The position numbers and the translations under genes are program-made. Source: Margaritifera margaritifera (taxonomy: Eukaryota; Mollusca; Bivalvia; Unionida; Margaritiferidae). Taken from it: DNA of 64,000 nt. The notes below the pieces were generated by a model. That model was not told the DNA's origin, did no database searches, and saw only the letters and a program-made list of their open reading frames with translations. The stretch lies in NCBI GenBank assembly GCA_029931535.1, contig JAQPZY010000272.1:1-64000 (forward strand), in the 5' to 3' direction. Positions 49,177 through 58,873 of the stretch are shown in pieces (within the stretch, counting starts at the first letter, position 1; the number at the start of each line of letters is the position of its first letter).

Positions 49177-49754
49177 TGTGTCTGTGTCTGTGTGTGAAAC
49201 AGAGAGAGAACTGACATTACGAGAGAGAGAGAGAGAGAATATTGTATTCCTACTTTTAAAAATATCAAGGCACTTTTTTATGGTATGTTTTCCTTAAGAA
49301 ATTTCAAAAACACACTTCCTGTTTAACAAATCGCATCAATAGGAAAAACTCACCTTTTTTTTGGGGGGGGGGGGTAAAATATCACAAAATGTCTACTAAA
49401 AGCCTTCTTTCGAAAACGAAGATGTAAAGTTCTCGCAAAAAACTAATTTCAAGCCCTTTCCAAGCAACTAGCTATACATACAACACAGAACCCGAGTATC
49501 GATACAGTTTTCAATTACGTCCGTGTAATCACAATTTTTAATCCATTCCAAAAATTTATTCTCAACCTTATTAGAAATAAACATAACCCGAGAGAGAGAG
49601 AGGATATAGCAGACACACACACACACACACACCAAATCCAAAAACACAAGCATTTAGACACTTTATTTTATTTATAATTATATTATTTATTCTTTTACTT
49701 TAGGTTTTAGATAGCTCAAAACCAATGCTGAATTTGACTCCAGGCCCTAACCAG
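47683..49754. other. Low-complexity DNA with repeats shared with 44.3-44.8 kb
   Basis: No gene. 48,200-48,320 and 49,105-49,197 (including a (GT)n) repeat sequence found at 44,330-44,831 in the same orientation and order. T-rich tracts lie at 48,452-48,500 and 48,800-48,836, (GA)n at 49,221-49,239 and (AC)n at 49,611-49,632. The duplicated order suggests two copies of one element's end region. Confidence 0.5.
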
Positions 49755-50054
49755 CTATATATGCTGGGATGGGGCTAGGCGGTGCCAGCATAAGATGACT
49801 TGTGAAGCTGCAATCCAAGAATCTAAATTAGGTGGATATCCTTTCCAACTCATTTTCACTTCTTGAAGTCGACGTTTACCCACATTACGTGTTCTTCGAT
49901 AGAGAATGCTTCCGATATCGTACACACCGTCTCCTTTTTTGGACACCCGTTGTAACTCGGGCAAGTAAAATATTCCTTTTAGTACTTCTCCGTTCAAATC
50001 TTCCAATTCATAGTTTTGTTTTACCAATGCGAACCAAATCTCCTGTTTGTTTGT
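49755..50054 (-). pseudogene. Polinton integrase, C-terminal SH3-like/chromodomain fragment
   Basis: 'GDLVRIGKTK' is the start of the SH3-like segment. Then, in a shifted frame, 'YELEDLNGEVLKGIFYLPEL' precedes 'VYDIGSILYRRTRNVGKRR' and the chromodomain signature 'WKGYPPNLDSWI'. This matches the C-terminus of the integrase remnant at 57,090-57,470. About 30 residues between the first two pieces are missing, and the catalytic core is absent upstream, replaced by T-rich sequence (50,050-50,160). The residues after 'SWI' are probably read-through. Confidence 0.78.
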
Positions 50055-50659
50055 TGTTTTTTTTTTTTGGTTTTGTTTTTTGTTGTTATCTTTTTCTGTG
50101 TTTTTTTTTTTTTTTTTTTGTTTTTTTTTTTTTTTGTTTTATTTTTCGTTTTTATTTATTTTCTCCCTCAGTGATGCATCAAACATTCAAACAATCGCAT
50201 TACTTACACACGATATACCCACAAACATACTATCACACAATATGGCCAATTATAATGGAGGGATTTTGTTGCTGTTTCATTTAGCAATCATTTGAGTAGT
50301 ACCTCTTTTCCAAGTGATCTAAGCGGCTGTGGAAAGGATTATATATGTAAATGTCTTTTACAAAATACTTAACCTTAAATCATATTTATGCTTGAAAGTA
50401 TAGTGTGGGTAAGCACGACTATCCTTCGCATTTTTACCAATAGACAGAAAATTATTTTCTTAATAAGTACAAACACTACATGTACGATGCATAGCTTCCT
50501 TTCTCTCCATCCTGTTTTAGGTCTATAGAAGATTATAGAACTAAAGTTTTACCGTTTTCAATCTTGAACAGAAAATTTTACTTTCTCTCTGTCAGTCTTT
50601 GGTTTGGCACAACCAAAAAATTTATATCCAAAGCAACATCACCACCCTAAAATTGAAAA

Positions 50660-51054
50660 TGAAAATTAAGCAACGAGAATCATTCTACGCCTGGTACCAA
50701 ACCTACTCTTCAGACACTTAATTCTCAAGAAGAAGAAATGTTGAAATATTGTCGATCCGATGTGGACATTGTACGACGTTGTTGTGGAAAATGTCCACAA
50801 TTATTTATGGATCACGGAGGTATCGATCCTTTGAAGTAAGCTTCTACCATTGTTAAAGTGTGTGAATTAGTGTACCGAAAGAAGTTCATGCCCGAGAACA
50901 CATTAGCCATCATACCACCACAATCCTATTGATCTGACAGCCGTCAATAGTTAGCAAAAGCTTTGCGCTGGCTATGAGGATTCAACATGCTAGAAACGGC
51001 AGCGCAGAAAAGAAGATTGGGTCTTATTCTGTGGATGGTTGGGATATAGACAAC
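50660..51054 (+). pseudogene. Protein-primed DNA polymerase B (Polinton) exonuclease-region fragment
   Basis: Reading across frames gives 'REsFYAWYQT'-type residues, then 'EEEMLKYCRSDVDIVRRCC' with the Y-x3-D of exonuclease motif III. 'FMDHGGIDPLK' and a stop follow, then 'CELVYRKKFMPENTLAIIPP', stops, 'LAKALRWL', and in another frame 'IQHARNGSAEKKIGSYSVDG'. This order is that of family-B polymerases of Polintons/adintoviruses between the exonuclease and the polymerase palm. No polymerase motifs A-C follow. At least three stops and two frameshifts are present. Strand is opposite to the integrase fragment, as is usual in Polintons. Confidence 0.78.
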
Positions 51055-51066
51055 CCACAGATTGTG

Positions 51067-51290
51067 ACATTTACTATCCAACAGGCCGTTTTGAGTAACC
51101 AACACACGGACATGTACTATCCATTACTCCCACACTTATTATCCAACGCCGCACATTTACTATCCAACACACCTTGATTTACTATCCAACTCGCCGCTGT
51201 AGTGATCTGTACTCAGTTATCTACTATCAATACCCAGTCATGTACTATTAATTACCCACACATTTACTATTCATTACCCCCACATTTAGC
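51067..51290. repeat. Degenerate tandem motif 'tttactatccaac'
   Basis: A 13-30 bp motif ('atttactatccaacac', drifting to 'atttactattcattacccc') is repeated about nine times with changing spacers. It begins immediately after the polymerase fragment. Confidence 0.65.
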
Positions 51291-51298
51291 TAAGTGGG

Positions 51299-51457
51299 CA
51301 GTGGCATAACTTCAAACTGTGTCCCCCCCCCCCCAACATTAAGAGTGGACCCCCGTCAAATAATTAATGTAAAGCGGGATTTGGGCACGCTCTTTGCGTC
51401 CCTCCCCCCCCCCGCCCCCGCATTGCGGGGGTTGCGGGGGCGGTAGTCACACCACTG
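51299..51457. mobile_element. Short MITE-like element with CAGTGG ends
   Basis: The left CAGTGGCATAACTTC and the reverse complement of the right end (CAGTGGTGTGACTACCG) are imperfect inverted repeats around poly-C tracts and a GC hairpin ('cccccgcattgcggggg'). About 159 bp, no ORF. CAGTGGCGTAACT-type ends are common in short hAT-like elements. No target duplication seen. Confidence 0.5.
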
Positions 51458-52090
51458 TAAGTAAGGTTTAGAAGTTGTAATACTGAATTTGTTTTTTACT
51501 GGCCTAGGCTTAATTTTTTCACTAAACGGCTACGCATTGTTGATTGATAAACATACTGGCAGAAAAGTTTGTTGCAATGCAAATGCTTTAAAAGGCAAAT
51601 ATGGTTCTTCAGTTTGTTACAAATTTATGGTTTTGGTTTTTGCCACCCTAGATTTAGTACACTGACTGGCCTTACCCAATGTCAGTTCATTTCGTTACAG
51701 ATGTGTTTGTCGCCTTAGATTTAATACGATGAGTGAAAGGTGACCTATCAAAATAAGCAAGAGTTAAATTTGCCACATTGACAAACTAAGTCAGAATTTG
51801 GCGTAAAGCTAAGGTTCCTTGTAAGGTTGTGACATCTAAGTTATGCATCGTATATATTAAACAGGATGGAGAGAATAACTCACACACACGTAAGGACAGG
51901 CATTGGTTGATTTTTACAATCCAAGTTGGAATTTATCCCGAAAAGTGGAAAATTCCGATTTTGTGTGTGCGTGTATAATGAAAATGGACTTTTTTCTTTC
52001 TTCTCATAATTATTAGCAGCAAGATTGACAATGATTCCTAGGCACCCTAGTTTTATTCAAGTGTACTAATTTATGTGGATGACTTCGTCA

Positions 52091-52093
<3 letters not shown>
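51458..52093. other. No gene seen
   Basis: AT-rich spacer without domain-bearing ORFs or recognised repeats. Confidence 0.4.

Positions 52094-52163
<70 letters not shown>
52094..52163. repeat. (TA)n microsatellite
   Basis: About 70 bp of TA; ORFs through it are artefacts. Confidence 0.97.
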
Positions 52164-52167
<4 letters not shown>

Positions 52168-53050
52168 ACAAAAAAACAATCCATTGGAAGCTGACGATAT
52201 TGGAGTTCGTCATCTATCATATAACTCCTTAAAATGTTTTTTGTGGCAGAACAATAAAATTCATATCCTTTTACAACCATGATAAAACGAACATACACAA
52301 GGGCTATGAGAGAAAAAATACGAAAAGACATTAAATTCGTATCAAAAGAATGATAGCGGAGAACAGAGAAAACAAATGCTTAAAAAAGCCGGTGAAAGAA
52401 TTGAGAAACCAGAGCAGAAAGGTGAGAGTAAATGTGTTATAATTAATGATTAATTGAGGAATGACAATTTGTGACAATTAATTAATTAATAGATTTCGGA
52501 TTTATGAATTATTCTTGTTCTTTAACTCAGTTTAACTCTTCAGTTAACAGAGACATCATACAAATATTTAAAGATATGAAAATCTATTATACCTTAACTT
52601 CATTACTTTCAAACCGTTAAACATATTTGCTGACTTCTTTCTAAAAATTTGACAGCGATGACTCTAAGTAGTGAATACATGCATATATTGCGCAGGGTAA
52701 TTTTTTTTTACACCAACCAAATCGAATAGAGATAAATAGAGATCAATAAAAGAAAAAGATGCCAATATTTCTAGCGCTGTAGTGAAACAGACAAACACTT
52801 TCAAAGTGAGATACGACATCACTAAAATAAAAAATAAATATTCACTGGCGCAATAGCACTAGGTAACAAAAATCAATATTCACTTTGGTGGTTACTGTAC
52901 TTGTTAAGAAAAGAATTGCTTCTGTTTGTCTGTGAAAATGCAGAGTGACTCTAGTGCTATGGAAAGAAAAGATAGTAAGATTTTGTATAACAATAGTTGT
53001 GACTTTTTTACCATTACATTAAACGTTAGAATGTCTTGTACCAAACCAGA
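52164..53050. other. No gene seen
   Basis: AT-rich. Nothing recognisable until the (GA)n at 53,051-53,075 that precedes the second Polinton. Confidence 0.4.
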
Positions 53051-53075
53051 CAGAGAGAGAGAGAGAGAGAGAGAG
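53051..53075. repeat. (GA)n microsatellite
   Basis: About 25 bp of GA. It has the same position relative to the Polinton flank as the (GA)n at 42,983. Confidence 0.92.
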
Positions 53076-53271
53076 ATAGAACGAACAAGGTTTTTTTTTT
53101 TTTTTGGCAAAAAAGTACACACCACTTTTTTAAAAATCATCATTGTTTTAATAAGCCTTGCTAACTCAAACATCAACAAACCAATGAAGAGGGGAAATTA
53201 AGCTAGTCCCTTCTTCTTCATGTACAACTGACAAAAAAAAACAGATGTTAAACATTAACGTATTTACAAGG

Positions 53272-53794
53272 TTAACAACGTTGTGGAGTAAGACTAGGCT
53301 TCCAGTGATCTAGTACAGTGTCATTTTGCCATCGATACACACTACGTTTCTGTTCTAAAGAAACTAGATATCCTTAATGTTCACAAAACAACTTTTCTTT
53401 TTTGTCATCGTTGCTAGAGAAATCACGTTGAAAACAAGTCAGGTGATGTTCTAATGGGAATCCAAGACTGCGTTGATGAAGAATATGCACACAATATTTT
53501 CTACACACTATTGCTGAATTGAGATGATAAAGTGTTTCTTCTCATAACGTCGATGATATCGTCTTCCATAGGAGGTAATCCATAAGAATTAAAATATTCA
53601 ACACTATTATCGTTGGGAAAGTAGACGGCTAACCACTTCGTCCCTGGGCGATGACTGCTGTCTGTGGTGACGACATAAACTCGAACGTCTTTAGGTTTTC
53701 GATGAGGAAGTTCGTCTTTAGACCACACCAATGGATTGCAAGAAGCTGAGTACGAGCTGTTGGTCAGAAGGTAATGAAGTTCCCAGGTATTCAT
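53272..53794 (-). pseudogene. Polinton adenain-like protease (copy B), catalytic His lost
   Basis: The ATG-led frame 'MNTWELHYLLTNSSYSA' is followed by 'RPGTKWLAVYFPNDNSVEYF' and 'NSYGLPPMEDD'. In related proteases the K of GTKW is the catalytic His and the N of YFNS is the acidic residue, so both are changed. After a frameshift/stop near 53,501 the C-terminal part continues as 'VCRKYCVHILHQRSLGFPLE', with the Cys region, then a tail shared with 44,132-44,244, ending at 53,272. The gene is dead by at least one frameshift plus active-site loss. It lies last in the minus-strand order after the major capsid. Confidence 0.78.
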
Positions 53795-53976
53795 TTTGAG
53801 AGGTAATGATAAGTGATGAGTTCATACTTGACTTTTTCCTTGAAAAGATCTGTCACATAAGTCGATGAACGGGAAGTCTCTGTACTCTGTTGCAAGCGAG
53901 CTTCAATGCGTGTCGTTTTCAATGAAGTCAATGGAGGTAGGGAATGGTCACTTAGATCTTTATTCCACTCTTTCAA
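53791..53976 (-). CDS. 61-aa ORF upstream of the protease, uncharacterised
   Basis: A charged frame ('MKEWNKDLSDHSLPPLTSLK', 'FKEKVKYELITYHYLSK') overlapping the protease start by four bases, in the same direction. The ATG/stop overlap is typical of compact viral gene order. No family recognised, and it may continue upstream through frameshifts to about 54,010. Confidence 0.35.
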   Translation of the reverse strand: MKEWNKDLSDHSLPPLTSLKTTRIEARLQQSTETSRSSTYVTDLFKEKVKYELITYHYLSK

Positions 53977-54111
53977 AATCTTTTCTTGTGAGATAAGGGT
54001 CCATGATTAGTCCAGATTCTCTTGACTCATCATCATTTGTCGTTTTCCAATTGACTAGAATGATCGATTTGAGAACCATAACAATGTTCTCTGCTCAGGA
54101 GTGTGATTCTT

Positions 54112-54270
54112 TCAGGTGAGTGGCGAGCAAATCAGGAAGACTAAATGTTCTTCTTGCTCTGGCCATCGTGACGCCATGACTGTATCTTTCTCTTGTTCAC
54201 TTGTGGTCTGTGACTGCTGTTCTGGATAGAAAACGTTAGCTTCACCTATCTCCAAAGCTTCGTGTTCCAT
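54112..54270 (-). CDS. 52-aa Glu/Gln-rich ORF just after the major capsid gene
   Basis: ATG at 54,270, five bases after the capsid stop. 'MEHEALEIGEANVFYPEQQ' and 'EQEKDTVMASRWPEQEEHL' run to a TGA at 54,112. It is polar and Glu/Gln-rich with no domain. The position suggests a small accessory gene of the Polinton, possibly truncated. Confidence 0.3.
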   Translation of the reverse strand: MEHEALEIGEANVFYPEQQSQTTSEQEKDTVMASRWPEQEEHLVFLICSPLT

Positions 54271-54274
54271 GTTT

Positions 54275-55345
54275 TTAATAGTCTAGGATCATTTCTCTCA
54301 AACTGTTGATGTCCAGAGTATTATCGAATTCTGCATACAAAATGATGTTCATTGTATTCACCAGAGCTAGTGCAAACTGAAGTCCCACACAGAGTTGGCC
54401 TGTTTTTCTTGGGTGGAAATGTCCTTCGTCGCTGTCTTGGTCTGGGGTGAAATCAAATCCCCACAAAGCATATCCTCCTGCCTAATCGTCGTACGAAATC
54501 CAGTGGCTACTGATAGTTCCTAACTTGTGTGGCTTCAAACAGAGCCAAGTAAGATATCAAGTAATTATTATGGGCAAAGCTAGGTTCAATGGATCTTGTA
54601 CACAACGTCTGGCCATCTCGCGAAACTTCTATCTTGGACGCGTAGAAGTGTTGGAACTCGAAAGGATTTTGATCGATAGGTCCATTGAGTGTTGCATTCC
54701 TGACTATGCCAATGAGCAAATGTTTTCGCAGCTGACCTTGGAAAACATTATCTTCGATCTTGGTCGGAGCACAGAGGCAATGATAAAGGTTTAAACTTCC
54801 ACTTATCGTAGAGGATACGTGGGTGTCGTTCTGCTAAGAGTTTGAATGATGTCGTTTCACACTTTAAACAAGACTTCCACACATCGTACGTAGAATCTGG
54901 CTTTTTCGATGCTTGTTTTGTAATCGTTGGTATTAACCATCAAATGGAACACGGTACTACTTCGATTCAATATCAAACGTACATCCACAAGATTCAACAA
55001 ATACTTGTCTTGCAAGCACACATCCAAGTGCAAACGATCTGTCATTTCTAAACTACGTTCTTGTTTGATTTTGTTTCGGCAGTCTTTAAATCCGACACTG
55101 TGAGCATCATCATACACAGCAAAAACTGTGTCATTAAAAGCATTCACAGTGTCAGGTTTCCACACCAATGAGGCATCTAGATGTGTATTTTTGGTTTCTT
55201 TTTCGTACGCCATGAGATTCTCCAGGTAAGTTCGGTAAGGGTACGTGTCCATGCCGCCTGGATTGTCCTTTGATTTGAAACTCGATAGGTACCGATTTGG
55301 TCAAAGACGACCAAGAAAGAAATTCTACCCATTGGGATTATTGCA
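54275..55345 (-). pseudogene. Polinton major capsid protein (double jelly-roll), broken
   Basis: Pieces in order on the minus strand: 'SVPIEFQIKG' (about 55,300, first strand of the N-terminal jelly roll), then a deletion. Next 'YPYRTYLENLMAYEKET' and 'DRLHLDVCLQDKYLLNLVDV' (55,252-54,857), 'LLIGIVRNATLNGPIDQNPF' and 'YLISYLALFEATQV' (54,719-54,507), and 'LWGFDFTPDQDSDEGHFHP' with 'NTMNIILYAEFDNTLDINS' (54,466-54,275). The order and motifs are those of the Polinton/adintovirus major capsid. The normal length is around 600 residues; about half survives, with at least three frameshifts. It forms the icosahedral shell in relatives. Confidence 0.85.
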
Positions 55346-55478
55346 TCGACATCATCGTCGGTCGCATGACAAACAGATCGAGTTCTGAAATGGAAACATT
55401 TGCAAGAATCTCTGTGCATCATTTTTTATTTTTTTGTGTGAACACAAACGTCAAAATCTCTGACTGCTGTTCTTTTCT

Positions 55479-55866
55479 TTATGCTTTCTTAGTCTTTTCC
55501 TGTGCGTTTTTGTGAGGTTTGAAGACTTTTCCACGTTTCTTTCTGCCTTGTCCTTGATGTGGCGTAGAAGTAAAATCAATGTCTTCGCCAGAAGTGAGAT
55601 GTGAATTTATAGGGGTGTCTCGGCGAGCCCTGGAATTCTCTTCATGTTTAAATCAACATATTTTTCCTGCTTTCTTAAACGCTTGTTTAGGACTTTCATG
55701 GTAGATGAGTACGTTTTGGAAAAATTATTTTCCTTGCGCCAAGTCTGCATCATTTAAAGTATGCAATCCTCGAGTCACCATAGGTTTCAAGATGAGTCAT
55801 ACCGTACGAAAAGCAGATATTAACATATCTCCTAAACCATGTCCTCGTTGTCGAACCACTCCTTAG
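55479..55866 (-). pseudogene. Polinton core-like basic protein, broken
   Basis: It starts with 'VRQRGHGLGDMLISAFRTV', a short glycine-containing amphipathic leader recognisable in small virion proteins of Polintons and adintoviruses (compared in the literature with adenovirus pVI/pVII-type cement or core proteins). After stops it continues with 'SPKQAFKKAGKI' and a basic C-terminus 'TSTPHQGQGRKKRGKVFKPH' ending at 55,479. It overlaps the end of the penton gene slightly and lies upstream of the major capsid, a usual order. Two or more stops make it inactive. Confidence 0.6.
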
Positions 55867-56695
55867 TACACAGGATACATCTGTTACAATTTACTGGATA
55901 ATCGTTTTGAATATACAGTTTCACAGGGACTTTTTCTTTAGTGAATATAGTAGTTTGTCCAAGATCTCCTTTGATACTAATATTGGCACTGTCAAAATAT
56001 GATTTACTGACAGAAAGGTAATAAGGATGTACAAAGTCTCGGTTAACGTGATACGTGTTTCCTCCTTTATCGTAAACAACTATGGCAGAATTCACTTTGA
56101 AAGGAATGATACTGAGCAACTGAGCAGATGCATTTCCCACCAAGTTGTACTCGACGACATTAGAGTACACAAACATCAAATTCAGTCCTTCGTTCAATTT
56201 GATAGGCTAGCCTAAGTTCTTGTAGAATCGATTGTTGTTGATTATGTCTTTCGAAGGAACGAGAGATGTGTTTCCACCCAGAATGTCAAACAAACTGTGA
56301 GAAAAAGTGATGGACAGCGTTTTGCCGTAGGAACAATCTAATTTGGGACGATGAGAAGTTGGATGGTAGTCGATCAGCACACATCCGTGAAGTGTATCCA
56401 GTGCTTTGAGAAACTGATCATTAAGCATAGTTGAAATTGTTTCGACGAGATGATCATTTTTGTCAAAGTGTGATTGAACTTGTTCGTTTAGTATTTCTAG
56501 GACGAAAGTGGTTTGATCCTCGACCACATTTCAGACTATAGTAGGATAAATGATTTCGACAAAAGCCGCTCCCCAAAGAGCTTTGTGATCCAATTGTAAG
56601 GATAGAGATAAATGGGCGGTGAAACAGCATTATGTGTTGTTGGGAAACATATCCATATAACTGTCAGGTAATGTTAAATAAAATTAATTATTCAT
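55832..56695 (-). pseudogene. Polinton penton-like minor capsid protein, broken
   Basis: ATG at 56,695 followed by a stop, then 'LPDSYMDMFPNNT', a stop, and 'LWGAAFVEIIYPTIV', the typical opening of the single jelly-roll penton of Polintons. The best block (56,527-56,207) has 'FVLEILNEQVQ', 'FLKALDTLHGCVLIDYHPTS' and 'FSHSLFDILGG'. The C-terminal block (56,197-55,832) has 'GLNLMFVYSNVVEYNLVGNA' and 'LLSIIPF', which matches the end of transposon-derived F54H12.2-like proteins. At least three stops or shifts. Vertex protein of the capsid in relatives. Confidence 0.72.
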
Positions 56696-56845
56696 AGTTC
56701 GATGGTTTGAGTCTCCGAGGAGTCAATCGATGTCAAAGGATGATTTTCCAAGAGTTATAGATGATGGCTTGTGTGATTAGAAAAGTTGTGACTGGCGTTA
56801 ACATGGCTATCATTGTTGTTATTGTCAATATATTTTAACGAAGGA

Positions 56846-57082
56846 TTAGAAAAAAAATAAGAATAAAGTCCTGAGTAAAATAGTCCACAACTGTTTATCT
56901 CCTTGATGCAAACTCAAATTTCCAAAGGCTGCTCCAACAACACAATACACTACAAATATTTGGTAGAAAAAGACGATTTGATTTTTTGGAACACGTTCTC
57001 CAACCCACACCCAAAGTGGTTGCTTTTGTAGTTCTGGAAGAGAGGAACCATGAGAATGGGATGCAGTGGTGTTTAACGGCAT
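56846..57082 (-). CDS. 78-aa membrane protein, Polinton-associated
   Basis: ATG at 57,082, within the end of the integrase frame. A polar start is followed by 'VPKNQIVFFYQIFVVYCVVG', a first membrane segment, then 'GDKQLWTILLRTL' with a second hydrophobic segment. In the next frame the family-like ending 'SNPSLKYID' follows, so a frameshift in the T-run near 56,855 probably removed the last residues. Small two-segment membrane proteins with this pattern recur downstream of the integrase in Polintons; function unknown. Confidence 0.5.
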   Translation of the reverse strand: MPLNTTASHSHGSSLPELQKQPLWVWVGERVPKNQIVFFYQIFVVYCVVGAAFGNLSLHQGDKQLWTILLRTLFLFFF

Positions 57083-57089
57083 GTTGGTA

Positions 57090-58223
57090 ACTTCTACTTC
57101 CTTACATAGTTGATGACTTGTGAAACTGCAATTAAAGAACCGAAACTGTGAATATTCTTTCCAACGAACTTTGACTTCTTGGATATGATGTATTCCCACT
57201 TTACGTGTTTTTCTTTTGTGAATGCTTTCGATACCGTACACATCGTCTTCTTTCTTTGTCACTCGTTGTAACTCAGGCAAATAAAAAGTTCTTTTTAACA
57301 CTTTTCTGTTCATATCTTTCAATTTATATTATACAGGGGGATCACGTCCACACACTTGTCATTTGGCACAAAACTATTCTCTCGTCCAGTTAGGTAAATA
57401 TCATTTGTCAAAAGTGCCTTTTGTTTTTCCAATGCGAACCCAATCTCGGGTGATTAACACTTCATTCTTTTTTCTGATTTTTGACGTTCGAAACAATCGA
57501 TCCAACACAATCACTTCGTTTCAGGTGTCACTTTTTCTGGAGCACATCCGATGCGACGATGGTACAATAGATTGTAAATTTTGACTAGGCGTGGTAACAC
57601 ATCAATGTATTTGAGGGTATGTTCATGTGTAAACTATTTCCACATAAGTTCTTTCAAAGTTCTTTGAAACCTTCCACGACACCAGCTTTCGTTTTAGCAT
57701 TTTCAGTGGTGACAAAATTAATGTGTATTTTTTTCAATTTTTTCTAAAAAGTTTAGTTAAGAAAATCGGGACCTTTGTTTGTTTGGCATTAGAAACGGTG
57801 TCGACCACTTTGTTTCAAGATAAGGTTTAAAGCTCGCTCAAACTCTGAACTCGTTTTAGAAGCCAAAGGAAGTACCCAAGCTACTTTTGAAAACACTTCA
57901 GCGATATAAAACAAACATTTGTAACCTCGATTATGCGACGCTAAATGAAAGACATCAACTAAATCAGCTTGCCATTGATGATCAATTCCAGTTGCTTTAG
58001 TATGACTTCTGGAAAATATTCCTGAAATGGGTTTGTGTAACGTGTGCGTCGATTGTTCTTGTAACCATTGTTGTACTTCTTGCAGTAGTTCTTTTAGTTC
58101 AGTTTTAGTTGCATGGTACAATTTCTGAATTCCCTCATAGCTAGCGGCATGAGTAAGATTGTAGTAAATGCTGGCCAAAAGTGTATCCATGTTGCCGCTG
58201 CTGCTGCTCAATAAGGTAACCAT
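57090..58223 (-). pseudogene. Polinton integrase with chromodomain, broken
   Basis: From ATG 58,223: an N-terminal region ending 'THTLHKPISG', then the rve core 'GIDHQWQADLVDVFHL' (first Asp), 'YKCLFYIAEVFSKVAWVLPL', 'CQTNKGPDFLN' (the second Asp position, normally T-D, reads T-N), and 'TKAGVVE' (Glu). A frameshift precedes 'TLKELMW' and 'YIDVLPRLVKIYNLLYHRR'. The C-terminal SH3-like segment ('DWVRIGKTKGTFDK', 'YLPNW') and chromodomain ('YLPELQRVTKKEDDVYGIES', 'VKVRWKEY') reach about 57,090. The core inserts element DNA in relatives. With several stops, a frameshift and a D-to-N change, this copy is dead. Confidence 0.87.
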
Positions 58224-58860
58224 TATTCTATACTCTTCTGTGGTTGCTCTTGTAGAATTTGGGTTTGCGATGCTTGAAGTGTCTGACGAGCAATAGAAGT
58301 AGAAAAGGAAGTTTCGACAGATGTCATAGGTTCTTTTGTCACTTTTTCTTGATTTCTTTTTTCACTTCTGTCTTCCCTTCTTTCCTTTTTTTCATCTGCT
58401 GAAGAGGGTGTCGACATCATCTTTTTGACCAAGGCTTTCATTTCTTCTTGTCTTGTAGTAGGGGAAGGTGTCAACAAGGTTATCACACTGGAGGTAACTG
58501 TCATCATCTTTGTTGCTTTCTGTTTTTCTTCTGTTTTCATGACATTCTTTAAATCTCTCAGCGTATGTTTAGCCGTCTCGTCTAAAGCTTTCTGATGAAA
58601 CAGTTCAAGACATCACAATAACTATCCTTAGAGTTGCGCTTTTTACGTGTCTGGAAAATCTGTTCAATCCATCAACGATTGTAGCTCTTGTTGTAAATGT
58701 GACATCTTGGTGAGATTAAGATTAGGAGGTAAATATTGTATCCGTTGGTCGTACCAACTGTGGAGTTCCGTTCTCCGTTTGTAAGTAACTAAAGTTAGTT
58801 TTCGTCCTTCACTGAAATCCAAGGGTACGAGTGTGATGTCCTTCCGGAAAAGTGTGTCCT
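58223..58860 (-). pseudogene. Uncharacterised charged Polinton protein(s), broken
   Basis: Two readable parts on the minus strand. 58,860-58,690 has 'DITLVPLDFSEGRKLTLVTY' and 'WYDQRIQYLPPNLNLTKM' then a TGA. 58,540-58,223 is a 105-residue Lys/Glu/Ser/Thr/Gln-rich frame ('EEMKALVKKMMSTPSSADEK', 'TLQASQTQILQEQPQ') whose end abuts the integrase ATG. The second part has low complexity, with a possible coiled coil. In Polintons a protein of this kind sits upstream of the integrase, but I cannot assign a role. No ATPase (FtsK-like) motif could be found anywhere in this copy. Confidence 0.4.
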
Positions 58861-58873
58861 TTTTTTATCTTCT

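Noticed and set aside
49832..50295. Phe-rich 150- and 82-codon plus-strand ORFs
   Set aside because: Antisense of the integrase fragment followed by poly-T tracts giving poly-Phe.
55177..55422. Minus-strand ORF overlapping the major capsid start
   Set aside because: It is an alternate frame of the capsid region; the capsid pieces in other frames match the family.
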